64,000 nucleotides of DNA from Serratia liquefaciens (GCA_012719855.1 JAAXZN010000003.1:1-64000); one strand, 5' to 3'. Counted from the stretch's first letter, positions 1 to 10,043 are shown. The notes: a model not told the origin generated them from the sequence alone. A program made the numbers and translations.

Positions 1-76
1 TATCAGGCGTTATGTGAGGTATCAGGATAAGAAGGACCAAGAATACGAACAGCAAATGGAGTTGTTACAGGATTAA
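1..76 (+). mobile_element. C-terminal end of a probable IS200/IS605-type transposase (partial)
   Basis: An open frame enters from the left edge (first complete codon at base 2) and ends at a TAA at 74-76. It encodes a short charged tail containing RRYVRYQDKKDQEYEQQ. This resembles the C-terminal tail of IS200/IS605-family TnpA proteins, where a helix with a YVxYQ-like pattern ends in an acidic/Gln-rich stretch. Two strong hairpins follow at once, as at the right end of such elements, which lack terminal inverted repeats. Only 24 residues are visible, so the family call rests on this tail plus the hairpins. It could instead be the end of an unrelated gene. Confidence 0.5.
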
Positions 77-85
77 AACGGACAA

Positions 86-140
86 GGCTCCCTTCTAGGG
101 AGCCCCATGTAAAGCCACCTCTTCAAGAGGTGGATTTTTA
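86..140 (+). repeat. Two consecutive hairpins at the element's right end / terminator-like
   Basis: GGCTCCC-TTCTA-GGGAGCC (86-104) and CCACCTC-TTCAA-GAGGTGG (115-133) each form a 7-bp stem with a 5-nt loop. The second is followed by ATTTTTATT, so on the plus strand it also looks like an intrinsic terminator. Subterminal hairpins are the recognition structures of IS200/IS605 transposases, which fits the preceding frame. The second hairpin lies only about 37 bases beyond the dtpA stop codon and may also stop dtpA transcription. Confidence 0.6.
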
Positions 141-170
141 TTACTACTGCGATGGAAACCTCGCGGGCGA

Positions 171-1691
171 TCAGTTGGCCGCAGCGGCCGCCTGTGCTTT
201 CTTGTTGGTATCTTCAGCGGTGTCCAGCGTCATACGGTACAGCTTCGGCGCGGTCAGCATCATCAGGATGGCGATCACGGCGGTAGCAATACCGATTTGC
301 ATAAACACATGGCTGTAGATAGCCAGCGATGCGTGGGCGTCGTTGACGTCGCTAGGCACGGCGGTCAGACCGGCGACCTTACCGGCAATCAGTGCGGCAG
401 CGGCGGTGGTCAGGAACCAGGAGCCCATGATAAAGCCCATCAGGCGTTGTGGTACCAGTTGTGCCACCATGGCCAGGCCCAGGCCGGAGATCATCAGTTC
501 GCCGATGCTCTGCAGCGCATAGCTCAGGATCAGCCAGTTAACCGACACGATACCCTGTTCGTTGGCGAAGCTGGCACCCCACGGCAGTACCAGGAAGGCA
601 CCGGAACACAGGATCATACCGAAAGCGAACTTGTGCGGCATCGGTAGACGGTCACCCATCTTGTTATACAGCGCCGCCAGAATAGGGCTGGCCAGCATGA
701 TCCAGAACGGGTTCAGCGCCTGATATTGCTCCGGTTCGAAACCAATGCCGAGGATGCTGTGTTCCACGTTGTGGATAGCGAAGAAGTTCAGCGAGGTCGG
801 CATCTGGCTATAGAGCACGAAGAAGACTACCGCTTCCAGCATCAACAGGAAGGCGACGATCATCTTGCGGCGAGCGGCACCGTGCAGCGCAAAGGTTTCT
901 TTGGCGAACACAATCACGATACCGACGGAGACAATCGCCAGTGCCCAGCGGGCAATAACCTGGTTGTGCAGCAACCAGCTGGAAAGGGCCACCAGAGCGA
1001 CCACGCCAACCAGCACCATCAGCAGCTTTTTCACCTGCAGGGGTTTAAAGTCAGGCTTGGAACCGTGCTGTTTAACCCACTTGTGGCACACCATAAAGTT
1101 GACCAGGGTGATCAGCATGCCCACCACGCTCAGTGAGAACGCGACGCTCCAACCGTATTTCGCCGCCAGCCAGGGGGTGGCCAACATGGAAAGGAAAGAA
1201 CCGATATTGACGGACATGTAGTACATGGTGAATGCACCGTCCAAACGCGGATCGTCTTTCTCATAGCAAGTTGACAGCAGGGAGGACGGGTTAGCCTTGA
1301 ACAGGCCGCTACCCACGGCGATGGTCGCCATACCCAGGTATACCCAGAAGATTTCATGGCCGGAGTAGGCCACCATGGCATAGCCGACGGCCAGCACCAG
1401 CGCACCCAGCACGATCACGCGCTTGGAGCCCAGTACTTTATCTCCGAGCCAGCCACCGATGGCGACAAAGCCGTACACCAGTGCGCTGAAGGAGGAGAAC
1501 AGGGTAATCGAGTCGGCTTCGCTCAGGCCAAGCATTTTGACCAGATATACCGCCATGATGCCTTGCAGGCCGTAATAGCCAAAACGTTCCCACAGCTCGA
1601 TGGAGAAGATCAGGTAAAACGCCTTGGGTTGTTTGAAGGCGTTAAGACTCACGCTTTCAGGTTGTTCGCTGTTGTTGTTTGCTGTTGACAC
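171..1691 (-). CDS. dtpA: Dipeptide/tripeptide permease A (POT family)
   Basis: Proton-coupled di- and tripeptide importer of the inner membrane (POT/PTR2 family, about 14 TM segments). The N-terminal ExxERFGYYG signature of the family is present (E32-L-W-E-R-F-G-Y-Y-G counted from the chosen start), as is the long conserved [20 protein letters not shown] stretch seen in E. coli DtpA. I chose the GTG at 1691, giving 506 residues, because AGAGG lies about 5 bases upstream and the protein then starts like E. coli DtpA. An ATG-type extension to 1742 adds 17 atypical residues. Gene order nth-dtpA matches E. coli. It is probably monocistronic behind a 600-base upstream region. Confidence 0.95.
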   Translation of the reverse strand: MSTANNNSEQPESVSLNAFKQPKAFYLIFSIELWERFGYYGLQGIMAVYLVKMLGLSEADSITLFSSFSALVYGFVAIGGWLGDKVLGSKRVIVLGALVLAVGYAMVAYSGHEIFWVYLGMATIAVGSGLFKANPSSLLSTCYEKDDPRLDGAFTMYYMSVNIGSFLSMLATPWLAAKYGWSVAFSLSVVGMLITLVNFMVCHKWVKQHGSKPDFKPLQVKKLLMVLVGVVALVALSSWLLHNQVIARWALAIVSVGIVIVFAKETFALHGAARRKMIVAFLLMLEAVVFFVLYSQMPTSLNFFAIHNVEHSILGIGFEPEQYQALNPFWIMLASPILAALYNKMGDRLPMPHKFAFGMILCSGAFLVLPWGASFANEQGIVSVNWLILSYALQSIGELMISGLGLAMVAQLVPQRLMGFIMGSWFLTTAAAALIAGKVAGLTAVPSDVNDAHASLAIYSHVFMQIGIATAVIAILMMLTAPKLYRMTLDTAEDTNKKAQAAAAAN

Positions 1692-2296
1692 TGGTACCTC
1701 TGATTTTTCACTGCCCCGTCCCAGAGAGACGAGAAATTGCAAAAGGTGATGCAGGACTGCATCCTTCTGCGTTGTTATAGGATGGGATGACGGCGGTTAA
1801 TGTTCACTATCTTTGTCAACGAGGCAAGGCGTTTGTCATATCCTGTTACATATAACGCTCGCGGAGTGAAACAACCATGTTGCAAATGTTATGCAGCATT
1901 AACGTTCGTCTTTATTTGCTTTGCCGAGTTTTTGTTTTGATTAAAAGCTATACGGAATTTAAACAGTGATATATTCTGCTGAATGGAGTTTTATTAGTCC
2001 ATATCAATAGGTGGGGTGATTAATCCATTGGATTGTTGTGCATATGACGCATTTTGTAAAATTATAGAAATTTAAGAAAATGGGGCTGGCGCTTGTGACG
2101 GTAATGTGATCTTTAAAACGTGAGATTTACCGCAATTTTTGACTAATTTTTCGCTTGAAAATAAGCGGGAATTGGGTTTTCTACTGAAATCCGCGAGAAC
2201 ACCAAGGTTACTGCTGCTTGATATCACATTTCCGATAAAAAATAGGTCAATGGGGCGTGAGGAAGAGACGGGCGCTCGTTGCGCCCGGGGGAGCGA
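1692..2296. other. Long non-coding region upstream of dtpA
   Basis: About 600 bases without a credible gene, noticeably more AT-rich than the flanks. It must hold the dtpA promoter. E. coli dtpA is OmpR-controlled, and a GTTACATATAAC stretch near 1850 is vaguely OmpR-box-like, but I cannot establish a site. Its right end contains the nth terminator-like hairpin. I see no RNA gene with confidence. Confidence 0.4.
2269..2287 (-). terminator. GC-rich hairpin after nth
   Basis: A 7-bp stem CGGGCGC with loop AACGA (minus-strand reading) lies about 10 bases past the nth stop. It is followed on the minus strand by a pyrimidine-rich GTCTCTTCCT rather than a clean T-run. It plausibly ends the rsxDGE-nth transcript. 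Confidence 0.5.
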
Positions 2297-2938
2297 TCAG
2301 GCGTCGGGATAAACCTTCTCGTTAAACTCACAAAGATCTTCAATGATGCAGGAGCCACAGCGAGGTTTACGCGCGATGCAAGTATAGCGGCCGTGCAGGA
2401 TAAACCAGTGGTGACAATCGACCTTGAACTCGGCCGGCACCACCTTGAGTAGTTTCTCTTCAACCAGATCGACATTCTTGCCCGGAGCGAAACGGGTGCG
2501 ATTGCAAACGCGGAAGATATGGGTATCTACGGCAATGGTCGGCCAGCCAAAGGCGGTATTAAGCACCACGTTGGCGGTCTTGCGACCGACGCCAGGCAGG
2601 GCCTCCAGCGCGGCACGATCTTCCGGCACCTCGCCGCCGTGCAGCTCTAACAGCATGCGGCAGGTTTTGATCACGTTCTCGGCTTTGCTGTTAAACAGAC
2701 CGATAGTCTTGATGTAGTCTTTGACGCCGTCGACGCCCAGCGCCAGCAGGGCGGCCGGCGTATTGGCCACCGGATAAAGCTTGGCGGTGGCCTTGTTGAC
2801 GCTGACGTCGGTCGCCTGTGCGGAGAGCAGCACGGAAATCAGCAGTTCAAACGGCGTGCTGTACACCAGCTCCGTGGTCGGCTGCGGGTTGTTGTCGCGC
2901 AGCCGGGTAAGAATTTCCAGCCGTTTTTGCTTGTTCAT
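2297..2938 (-). CDS. nth: Endonuclease III (DNA glycosylase/AP lyase)
   Basis: Removes oxidised pyrimidines from DNA and cleaves the abasic site. It has 213 residues, close to the E. coli length. The helix-hairpin-helix motif LPGVGRKTANVV carries the catalytic Lys120, with catalytic Asp138 in AVDTH. A C-terminal [4Fe-4S] motif C187-x6-C194-x2-C197-x5-C203 is intact. Its ATG overlaps the rsxE stop (TGATG), so it is the last gene of the rsxDGE-nth operon, as in E. coli. Confidence 0.98.
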   Translation of the reverse strand: MNKQKRLEILTRLRDNNPQPTTELVYSTPFELLISVLLSAQATDVSVNKATAKLYPVANTPAALLALGVDGVKDYIKTIGLFNSKAENVIKTCRMLLELHGGEVPEDRAALEALPGVGRKTANVVLNTAFGWPTIAVDTHIFRVCNRTRFAPGKNVDLVEEKLLKVVPAEFKVDCHHWFILHGRYTCIARKPRCGSCIIEDLCEFNEKVYPDA

Positions 2939-3636
2939 CAGGCTTTCTCTGTCTGTCCTTGTCCCAGCGTCGGTTCAGCCAGCAAGGCTTTGGCCGTACG
3001 CGCTTTCATCCGTTCATCAATCAGGTATTTCAACGCCAACAGCAGGCCCAGGCCGATAAAGGCCCCCGGTGGCAGCATGGCCAACAGGAACGGGCTGTCA
3101 AAGTGAACCACTTCAATGCGCAATACCTTGGCCCAACTGCCCAACAGCATATCGGCACCGTCGAACAGGGTGCCGTTGCCCAGCAACTCACGCATCGCGC
3201 CTAGCGTCACCATCACGCCGGTTGCCCCCAGGCCGATTGCCATGCCGTCCAGCGCCGACAAACCGATGGGCTTTTTAGAGGCTACCGCTTCGGCGCGGCC
3301 AACCACGATACAGTTGGTGACGATCAGGGGAATAAAGATCCCCAGCGATTGATACAGGCCAAAGGCATAGGCATTGATCAACATCTGCACGATGCTGACC
3401 GCCGCTGCAATGATCATGACGTAAATGGGAATACGCACTTCATTCGGCACCCAGCGACGCACCGCGGAAATGGAGCCGTTGGTCAGCGTCAAAACCAGGG
3501 TGGTCGCCAGCCCAAGCCCGAGGGCGTTGGTCACGGTGGAGGTCACTGCCAGCAGCGGACACATCCCCAGCAACTGCACCAGTGCGGAGTTGTTCTTCCA
3601 CAACCCCTGGACAATCAGATCTTTGGCTTCACTCAT
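2938..3636 (-). CDS. rsxE: Electron transport complex subunit RsxE
   Basis: Integral membrane subunit of the Rsx/Rnf complex (NqrD/RnfE family, about 6 TM segments) that keeps SoxR reduced in E. coli. The 232-residue sequence starts [16 protein letters not shown] and contains the conserved GMCPLLAVT and [17 protein letters not shown] segments. The start at 3636 is favoured because its ATG overlaps the rsxG stop (ATGA) and aligns with E. coli RsxE; a five-residue extension exists. It is tightly coupled to rsxG and nth. Confidence 0.97.
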   Translation of the reverse strand: MSEAKDLIVQGLWKNNSALVQLLGMCPLLAVTSTVTNALGLGLATTLVLTLTNGSISAVRRWVPNEVRIPIYVMIIAAAVSIVQMLINAYAFGLYQSLGIFIPLIVTNCIVVGRAEAVASKKPIGLSALDGMAIGLGATGVMVTLGAMRELLGNGTLFDGADMLLGSWAKVLRIEVVHFDSPFLLAMLPPGAFIGLGLLLALKYLIDERMKARTAKALLAEPTLGQGQTEKA

Positions 3637-4262
3637 TCGCTGGCTCCACACACGGGTAAGCTATCAAGTTTAGGCGGCAGCGTTTCCATATACAATGCCG
3701 TGCGCCGAACGGCGTTGACCACCGCGCGCGGTGTGATGGTTGCGCCGGTGAATTGATCGAACATACCGCCATCTTTCTTCACCGCCCAGCGTTTATCGTC
3801 CGGGCCTTCAATTTTCTGGCCGCTGAAGAACGAAATCCAGTTCGAGATGCGCAGCTCAATTTTATCGCCCAATCCGGGCGTTTCATGGTGTTCGACCACG
3901 CGGGTGCCCAGCACGGTGCCGTTGAAATCGGCACCGACCAGCAGCTGAATGGCGCCGGAATAGCCGTCCGGCGCGGTGGTTTCTACCGCGGCTGCCGTAG
4001 GTTGACCGTTTTTACGCGCCAGATACAGGCGGTGAGGGGCGCTGTTGCCCAGCGCCGGATCGCTGATCAGGAAGCACTCGGTCTGCATGTCGTTGTCGTA
4101 GTGTTCCGGTGGCACCACTTGGTCAAGCAGGGCTTTTTGCTGCAATGCCGCCTGGTGGGCGATGGTTTTTTGCGTCAGGCTATGCACCACCGCGGTCAGA
4201 CCGGTAGTCACTGCGGCAAACACCGCCAGCGTGGTGCCATGCTTTCTCATTGAATTCAGCAT
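3633..4262 (-). CDS. rsxG: Electron transport complex subunit RsxG (covalent FMN)
   Basis: Periplasm-facing flavoprotein of the Rsx/Rnf complex with one N-terminal TM anchor (about residues 9-27). The flavinylation motif T172-G-A-T175 in [10 protein letters not shown] is present; the second Thr carries phosphodiester-linked FMN in this family. It has 209 residues. Two tandem ATGs occur; the second (4262) is about 6 bases from AAGGAG and matches the E. coli start. It lies 9 bases after rsxD and overlaps rsxE. Confidence 0.97.
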   Translation of the reverse strand: MLNSMRKHGTTLAVFAAVTTGLTAVVHSLTQKTIAHQAALQQKALLDQVVPPEHYDNDMQTECFLISDPALGNSAPHRLYLARKNGQPTAAAVETTAPDGYSGAIQLLVGADFNGTVLGTRVVEHHETPGLGDKIELRISNWISFFSGQKIEGPDDKRWAVKKDGGMFDQFTGATITPRAVVNAVRRTALYMETLPPKLDSLPVCGASE

Positions 4263-4271
4263 CATGGCTCC

Positions 4272-5357
4272 TTAGCGATGGCCGTACACGCGAGGCTGCG
4301 TGTAGTGGTCGATGAGCGGTACGGTAATGTTGGCCAGCAGAACGGCGAAGGCAACGCCGTCCGGGTAGCCGCCATAAACACGGATAAGCCACACCAGCAC
4401 GCCAATCAATGCGCCGTAAATCAGGCGGCCTTTTGGCGTGGTGGACGCGCTGACCGGGTCGGTAGCAATAAAGAAAGCTCCTAACATGCTGGCCCCGGAG
4501 AACAGGTGGATCAGCGGCGATGCCTGCTGCAGCGGGTCAAGCCACCAGGCCAGCCCGGAGCACACGGCGATAGCCGCCAACATGCTGAATGGGATCTGCC
4601 AGTGGATCAGGCGGCGAGCCAGCATAAACAGCCCGCCGGCCAGGAAACCGAGGTTGACCCATTGCCAACCGATACCGGCCAAAGCGCCGCCAAACAGCGG
4701 TTGCTGCAACACTTGTTCGACGCTATGACCACTGCGCAACCCGGTTTTGAAACCGTCCAGCGGGGTGGCCTGACTGATACCGTCGATGCCCATTTGCAGT
4801 TCATGAATGGTGGCGCCCTGCGAGGTATGGCCGCTGAAGATCGCCAGCAGGGTATCCTGGAACGACAGCGCGGTGGCTCGCAGTTCATCCGGCGGCAGCC
4901 AACTGGTCATTTGTACCGGGAAGGCGATCAGCAGCACCACGTAACCGACCATCGCCGGGTTGAACGGATTTTGCCCGAGGCCACCGTACAGCTGCTTGGC
5001 GATGACGATGGCAAAGAAAGTGCCGATGACAATCATCCACCAGGGTGCCAGTGGCGGCAGGCTGATACCCAGCAGCAAGGCGGTCAGCAGGGCAGAATTA
5101 TCTGCCAGACGCGTGCGAACCGGCAGCTTGCGCAAGGCGAGGATAGCGCCTTCGGCCAGCAGGGCGACCAGCATTGCCAGGGCGGTTTGAATCAGAGTGC
5201 CGTAGCCAAAGAACCACACTTGCGCCGCGACACCGGGAATACAAGCCAGCATGACCCACAGCATAATACGGCTGGTGCTCTGCTGGTTATGGGTGAAGGG
5301 GGAACTGGCGATGTGCAAGCCTTTGGCGGCTGTGGGTTGTACCGGCCTGAACTTCAT
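4272..5357 (-). CDS. rsxD: Electron transport complex subunit RsxD (covalent FMN)
   Basis: Membrane subunit of the Rsx/Rnf complex (NqrB/RnfD family), 361 residues with about 9-10 TM segments. The ISQATPLDG segment carries Thr198, equivalent to the FMN-bearing Thr187 of E. coli RsxD. Conserved [13 protein letters not shown] and [13 protein letters not shown] stretches are present. Start at 5357 (MKFRPVQP) adds about 11 residues compared with E. coli; the longer open frame to 5666 is rejected as non-homologous. Unlike in E. coli, rsxC is not directly upstream: a divergent Rob-like gene intervenes, so rsxD needs its own promoter in 5358-5737. Confidence 0.95.
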   Translation of the reverse strand: MKFRPVQPTAAKGLHIASSPFTHNQQSTSRIMLWVMLACIPGVAAQVWFFGYGTLIQTALAMLVALLAEGAILALRKLPVRTRLADNSALLTALLLGISLPPLAPWWMIVIGTFFAIVIAKQLYGGLGQNPFNPAMVGYVVLLIAFPVQMTSWLPPDELRATALSFQDTLLAIFSGHTSQGATIHELQMGIDGISQATPLDGFKTGLRSGHSVEQVLQQPLFGGALAGIGWQWVNLGFLAGGLFMLARRLIHWQIPFSMLAAIAVCSGLAWWLDPLQQASPLIHLFSGASMLGAFFIATDPVSASTTPKGRLIYGALIGVLVWLIRVYGGYPDGVAFAVLLANITVPLIDHYTQPRVYGHR

Positions 5358-5737
5358 AGAATAACTACACCTATCTTTGCCGTACATCGGCAGGTTCAAC
5401 GCGCCTCTCAGAGGCGTCGCAGGAAAAATTATAGCGCTGCATTCTACCTGAATCACTGCGAGGGTAATACGTCTTAATTGTGCGGGTATTCGGCTTTTAG
5501 CACGGGGTGTACGCGAGGGGGAAATTTCTAATGGCGCAATTGGATTTTTTTTGCCGGCAAAAGCGGGGTAGCTTGGTCGGTCAAAAGAAAAATCGTCGGC
5601 ATCACTGGCCGGCAACAGGCGATAACCACTGGATTTGCAGGGTATTTTGGGGCCATTTTTTCGCACAAAATAACAACTTTTGCATAATCTATGTGGGTTA
5701 TTATCCCGTGTATTATTAAGTTAGTGAATGTACATTA
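5358..5737. other. Divergent intergenic region between rsxD and the Rob-like gene
   Basis: A 380-base non-coding region, AT-rich towards the right. It should contain both the rsxD promoter (minus) and the promoter of the Rob-like regulator (plus). A GCCGGCAA motif occurs twice (within 5554-5620). I could not define a marbox or promoter with confidence. Confidence 0.4.
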
Positions 5738-6631
5738 ATGACAAATGAAGATGTATTTTTTATTGAAGAACTGATTGAGTGGGTTGAGATACATCTGGAA
5801 AAACGGCCTAATCTGGACGAAGTCGCGCGTATTTCCGGCTATTCCAAGTGGCATCTGCAACGCAAATTTAAACGCATCACCGGTATTCAGCTCGCCACCT
5901 ATATTCGCGCACGTATTCTGACGCGTGCAGCGGTGGCACTGCGTATCACCCACCGGTCTATCATCGATATTTCAGACGAGCTGGGCTTTGATTCCCAACA
6001 AACCTTTACGCGCATGTTCAAACAGCGTTTCGACACAACGCCGAACCGGTATCGTTCGATGGACACGTGGGACGTAAAGAACCTGATGCCGCGCTTTAGT
6101 TTCGATGCCAATTTTGCCGCCGATTACTACCCTGAGATCAAACGCCTGACGCTGCCGGATATGCAGCTTGTGGGGGTTTCACGCCAGCTGGATTTCGCCT
6201 CGGAAACCGAGATCGAACATTCGTCCTGTATGGCGATGAAAGATGAAATTTTCACCGATTTCTTCCGCGGATTAAGCGTGGATTGCCATCGGGTGTACAG
6301 CATCCATTCAGTGCTCAAGCGGGGGGACACCGAATATTCGGCCACCCACATCATGGCGGTGGATCCCGAGAACAAACAGGATATTTTGTCGGGCTACCAG
6401 ATCGACACCATCCCTATAACCGGCCGTGAATATATTTCTATTAATCATCTGGGCACCGCGAAAGAATGTTCGCAATTCTTTGCTTATCTGATTACCCACG
6501 TGATGCCGGGACTGCGTGATAAAGTGAAAGGAAGCGTGGAGATGGAAATTATTCAACCCAAGGCGTGGAATCAGGACTCCAAAATGCGCCAGATTGACGT
6601 TGATTATACCTATCTAATTTCTATTGATTAG
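5738..6631 (+). CDS. AraC/XylS-family regulator of the Rob/SoxS/MarA type
   Basis: 297-residue transcription factor. Residues about 8-108 form the double helix-turn-helix DNA-binding domain of the MarA/SoxS/Rob group, including GYSKWHLQRKFKRITG (Rob has GYSKWHLQRMFKDVTG) and GFDSQQTFTRMFKQRF. Residues about 130-297 look like a GyrI-like effector-binding domain, the same architecture as Rob. The gene sits in reverse orientation between rsxC and rsxD, whose products reset SoxR in E. coli. A redox or stress regulatory link is therefore plausible but inferred. No good ribosome-binding site precedes the ATG. It is not the canonical rob locus. Confidence 0.85.
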   Translation: MTNEDVFFIEELIEWVEIHLEKRPNLDEVARISGYSKWHLQRKFKRITGIQLATYIRARILTRAAVALRITHRSIIDISDELGFDSQQTFTRMFKQRFDTTPNRYRSMDTWDVKNLMPRFSFDANFAADYYPEIKRLTLPDMQLVGVSRQLDFASETEIEHSSCMAMKDEIFTDFFRGLSVDCHRVYSIHSVLKRGDTEYSATHIMAVDPENKQDILSGYQIDTIPITGREYISINHLGTAKECSQFFAYLITHVMPGLRDKVKGSVEMEIIQPKAWNQDSKMRQIDVDYTYLISID

Positions 6632-6754
6632 GGCGCGACCCGAAGGGCGGGGCCATCTGAACGCGCCCTGTGTTACGAACCGACCGTTTGACCCACTCAC
6701 ACATCACGCGCTGGCGGCGCTCACGAATTCATTATTGAGTGACACAGCCAGGGC

Positions 6755-6775
6755 CGCCTTGCGTTTTGCAAGGCG
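6755..6775 (-). terminator. Hairpin between the Rob-like gene and rsxC ends
   Basis: CGCCTTGC-GTTTT-GCAAGGCG, a perfect 8-bp stem with 5-nt loop, lies in the convergent gap just past the rsxC stop. No clear T-run follows on either strand, so its terminator role is uncertain. Confidence 0.4.
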
Positions 6776-6785
6776 CCGCTTTCCG

Positions 6786-8897
6786 CTACTCTTTATCGGT
6801 TTCCGCCGTGGCCAGGTTTTGCTCGGCCTTTTTGGCCTTGACGCGCGCAATAGCTGCCGCAACCGCCGCCTTGCGTGGATCTTCTTCCTGCGCGGCAGTT
6901 ACCGGTTCTGTCGGCGATTCAACGGTTTCGGCCTGCTGGGCCGCTTTTTTGGCTTTGACCCGTGCCAATGCAGCGGCCACGGCTGCCTTGCGCGGATCTT
7001 CTTCCGGTGCCACAGCTATCGATTCAACAGGTGTTCCAACCGATTCGGCTTGCTGAGCAGCTTTCTTAGCTTTGACCCGTGCCAATGCAGCAGCCACGGC
7101 TGCCTTGCGCGGATCTTCTTCCGCTGCCACAGCTATCGGTTCGGCAGACGTTTCAACTGTTTCGGCTTGCTGAGCTTCTTTCTTGGCTTTAACCCGGGCT
7201 AACGCAGCAGCAACTGCAGCTTTACGTGGATCTTCGCCCTCTACAGCAGGAGACGTCGCTGGGGCGGCGGCTGCATCTTGCTGAGCACGACGTTCACGCG
7301 CCTGTGCTTTACGGGCTTCGCGGGCTGCGATCATCTCGCTATTGTCCGGAGCATCGCCGCTAATTGTTCCGGTTGCCGGCGCGGCATTTTTACTGCGCAC
7401 GCGGGCCAGGGCGGCTTGTACCGCATCCTGATCGCCGTCGGTCAATTTGACGGCCGCTTTCTTGTGACGCTCTTCGCGCGCCAGTTTTTCACGTTCCAGA
7501 CGAGCCAATTTGGCTTCGTAACGCGCCTTGGCTTCGGCGGTGCGCGCGGCTTCCTGATCGATGGCTTTGATTTCGGCCTTTTCCTGGCGATAGTACTGCA
7601 CCAGCGGAATATTGCTGGGGCAGACAAAGGCGCAGGCACCGCACTCAATGCAGTCGAACAGGTTATGTTTGCGGGCTTTTTCGTGTTCTTCGCCACGGCT
7701 GAACCAGTAAAGCTGCTGTGGCAACAGGCCTGCCGGGCAGGCATCAACACATAAACCGCAGCGAATGCAGGACTGTTCAGGTTCCTGAGGCGCCATTTCA
7801 GTGACGGAAGGGGCCAGAATACAGTTGCTGATTTTTACGATCGGCACGTTCAGCGCGGGCAGGGTGAAGCCCATCAGCGGGCCGCCCATGACCACCATTT
7901 GTTGGGCCTGCGGCTGGAAGCCGGCAAAGTTCAGCAGGTGCTGCACCGGCGTGCCGATGCGCGCCCACAGATTCCCCGGTTGGCTGAGCGCTTCACCGGT
8001 AAGGGTGACCACGCGCTCGATCAAGGGTTCGCCATCGACAATGGCGCGCTTGATGGCAAAGGCAGTCCCGACGTTTTGCATCAGCACGCCGATAGCGGAG
8101 GAGTGCTTGCCGTGCGGCACTTCCTTGCCGATCAGGATCTTGGTGAGCTGCTTGGCGCCGCCGGAAGGATATTTGGTTGGGATCACCCGCAGCGAGATGC
8201 CCGGTTGATCGCGCAATGCCAGTTTTAACGCTGCAATCGCTTCGGGCTTATTGTCCTCGATGCCGATCAGCGTCACTTTCGGCTGCAGCAGGTGACGCAG
8301 GATCTGGGTGCCTTCGATCACTTGATCGGCATGCTCCTGCATCAAACGGTCATCGGCAGTGATATAAGGCTCGCATTCCGCGGCATTGAGGATCAGCGTT
8401 TCTACCCCGTTCATGCCGCCCTGCAGCTTGCTGGCAGTGGGGAAACCTGCGCCACCCAAGCCGGCGATACCGGCCTGATGAATACGCTGGATCAGTTCAC
8501 CGGTAGGCAGTTGACGGTAATCCGCCACGGGTGCGCGTTCGCACCAACGGTCTTCGCCATCCGGCTGAATAATTACGCACAGTTCTGCCAGCCCTGAAGG
8601 GTGAGCGGTAATATGCGGTTTAATGGCGCTGATGGTACCGGAGGTCGGTGCGTGCACCGGCACGGTACGGCCGCGGCCGACGGTCAGCGGCTGGCCTTTC
8701 AGCACCTGCTCGCCGACTTTGACGCACAGCTCGCCTTCCGGTCCCAAATGCTGCTGCAAGGGGATCACAAAGGTGTCGGGCAGCGGGGCGATACGCAGCG
8801 GTACGCCGCTGGACTGGGTTTTCATTTCCGGGGGATGGATCCCGCCGTCGAAATCCCAAATCCGGTCTTTTTTGAAAGCGGCGAACAAATTAAGCAT
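6786..8897 (-). CDS. rsxC: Electron transport complex subunit RsxC with long Ala/Lys repeat tail
   Basis: NADH-binding, FMN/Fe-S peripheral subunit of the Rsx/Rnf complex (703 residues). The core carries a [12 protein letters not shown] nucleotide/FMN-binding segment (about residues 150-162). Two ferredoxin-type clusters, [12 protein letters not shown] and [12 protein letters not shown], lie near residues 375 and 416. The C-terminal third is a charged coiled region ending in 39-residue tandem repeats starting [19 protein letters not shown]. Such tails occur in gammaproteobacterial RsxC and vary in copy number. It overlaps rsxB by 8 bases. It is now the last gene of its transcript because rsxD is separated. 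Confidence 0.96.
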   Translation of the reverse strand: MLNLFAAFKKDRIWDFDGGIHPPEMKTQSSGVPLRIAPLPDTFVIPLQQHLGPEGELCVKVGEQVLKGQPLTVGRGRTVPVHAPTSGTISAIKPHITAHPSGLAELCVIIQPDGEDRWCERAPVADYRQLPTGELIQRIHQAGIAGLGGAGFPTASKLQGGMNGVETLILNAAECEPYITADDRLMQEHADQVIEGTQILRHLLQPKVTLIGIEDNKPEAIAALKLALRDQPGISLRVIPTKYPSGGAKQLTKILIGKEVPHGKHSSAIGVLMQNVGTAFAIKRAIVDGEPLIERVVTLTGEALSQPGNLWARIGTPVQHLLNFAGFQPQAQQMVVMGGPLMGFTLPALNVPIVKISNCILAPSVTEMAPQEPEQSCIRCGLCVDACPAGLLPQQLYWFSRGEEHEKARKHNLFDCIECGACAFVCPSNIPLVQYYRQEKAEIKAIDQEAARTAEAKARYEAKLARLEREKLAREERHKKAAVKLTDGDQDAVQAALARVRSKNAAPATGTISGDAPDNSEMIAAREARKAQARERRAQQDAAAAPATSPAVEGEDPRKAAVAAALARVKAKKEAQQAETVETSAEPIAVAAEEDPRKAAVAAALARVKAKKAAQQAESVGTPVESIAVAPEEDPRKAAVAAALARVKAKKAAQQAETVESPTEPVTAAQEEDPRKAAVAAAIARVKAKKAEQNLATAETDKE
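6789..7235 (-). repeat. 117-bp tandem repeats inside rsxC
   Basis: Three full 39-residue units and a fourth shortened unit, each beginning [11 protein letters not shown](L/I)ARVKAKK. A more variable linker (e.g. [13 protein letters not shown]) separates them. The corresponding DNA repeats about every 117 bases and is highly similar between copies, so it is prone to copy-number change. Confidence 0.9.
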
Positions 8898-9462
8898 GTT
8901 GCTCCACGTGGATCACTTGCACCGGGATCGTCTTCATATCCCACTTCCAGTTGGCGGTAGTGGTGGCGACCGGTTTCATTTCAATACAATCGGTAGGGCA
9001 CGGTGCGACGCACAGGTCGCAGCCGGTACAAAGATCGGTAATCACGGTGTGCATGGCGCGGGTGGCGCCAACAATCGCATCCACCGGGCAGGCCTGAATG
9101 CACTTGGTGCAGCCGATGCAGTTGGCCTCATCAATATAAGCGACCTGGCGCACCGGCTCGGCGGCGGCTTCGCTGCCCAGCGGCTGCGGCTCGACGTTGA
9201 GCAATTCGGCCAATTTCAGCATCACTTGCTCGCCGCCGGGGGCGCATTTGTTGATCATCTCACCGTTGGCCACCGCCTCGGCGTAAGGGCGACATCCCGG
9301 GTAACCGCACTGGCCGCATTGGCTCTGCGGCAGGATCTCATCGACCTGCTCGGCCACCGGATCTTCTTCCACTTCAAAGCGGCGTGCGGCGAAGCCCAGC
9401 ACCAGCCCGAACAACAGGCCGAGGGCGCTGAGCGCAGCAATCGCAATCCATAACGCGGTCAT
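8890..9462 (-). CDS. rsxB: Electron transport complex iron-sulfur subunit RsxB
   Basis: 190-residue electron-carrying subunit of the Rsx/Rnf complex. An N-terminal membrane anchor (about residues 3-25) is followed by the [4Fe-4S] motif C49-x2-C52-x4-C57-x15-C73. Two ferredoxin-type clusters follow: [12 protein letters not shown] and [12 protein letters not shown]. The gene overlaps rsxC by 8 bases, and its ATG overlaps the rsxA stop by one base, so translation is likely coupled. Confidence 0.97.
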   Translation of the reverse strand: MTALWIAIAALSALGLLFGLVLGFAARRFEVEEDPVAEQVDEILPQSQCGQCGYPGCRPYAEAVANGEMINKCAPGGEQVMLKLAELLNVEPQPLGSEAAAEPVRQVAYIDEANCIGCTKCIQACPVDAIVGATRAMHTVITDLCTGCDLCVAPCPTDCIEMKPVATTTANWKWDMKTIPVQVIHVEQHA

Positions 9463-10043
9463 TAGAATTTCACCAGCCCGGTAAAGCCCATAAAGGCCAG
9501 AGACATCAACCCGGCAGTGATCAACGCGATGGAAGAACCACGAAATGGCGCAGGCACGTCGGCAACCGCCAGACGCTCACGGATCGCGGCGAACAGCACC
9601 ATGACCAGCGAAAAGCCGGCGGCGGCGCTGAAGCCATATACCGCAGACTGCAGGAAGTTGTAGCCGAGGTTGACGTTAAGCAACGCCACGCCAAGCACCG
9701 CGCAGTTGGTGGTGATCAGCGGCAGGAAGATGCCCAGCAAGCGATACAGTGCCGGGCTGGTTTTGCGTACCACCATCTCGGTAAATTGCACCACGACGGC
9801 GATCACCAAAATAAATGACAGCGTGCGCAGATACACCAGATCCAACGGAACCAGGATAAAGGTGTTGATCACCCAGGCGCTGACGGAGGCCAGCGTCATG
9901 ACAAAGGTGGTGGCCATCCCCATGCCGATGGCGCTTTCCAGTTTTTTGGAAACGCCGAGAAACGGGCACAGGCCGAGGAACTTCACCAGGACGAAGTTGT
10001 TCACCAGTACGGTGCCGACAAACAGGAGCAGGTATTCGGTCAT
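9462..10043 (-). CDS. rsxA: Electron transport complex subunit RsxA
   Basis: Integral membrane subunit (NqrE/RnfA family, 193 residues as in E. coli, about 6 TM segments). It contains [18 protein letters not shown] and [15 protein letters not shown], each with the paired Cys-containing half-helices typical of RnfA/RnfE. It is the first gene of the rsxABC transcript. The ATG at 10043 is preceded by AGGC at short spacing. Confidence 0.97.
   Translation of the reverse strand: MTEYLLLFVGTVLVNNFVLVKFLGLCPFLGVSKKLESAIGMGMATTFVMTLASVSAWVINTFILVPLDLVYLRTLSFILVIAVVVQFTEMVVRKTSPALYRLLGIFLPLITTNCAVLGVALLNVNLGYNFLQSAVYGFSAAAGFSLVMVLFAAIRERLAVADVPAPFRGSSIALITAGLMSLAFMGFTGLVKF

Noticed and set aside
297-1688. 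Plus-strand open frames opposite dtpA
   Set aside because: Shadow frames of a clear POT-family gene; biased His/Gln composition and no homology.
4506-5477. 323-codon plus-strand frame opposite rsxD
   Set aside because: Gln/Arg-rich mirror of the rsxD codons; rsxD itself is certain.
5358-5666. 103-residue N-terminal extension of rsxD
   Set aside because: No similarity to RsxD, low-complexity content, and it would run into the promoter region.
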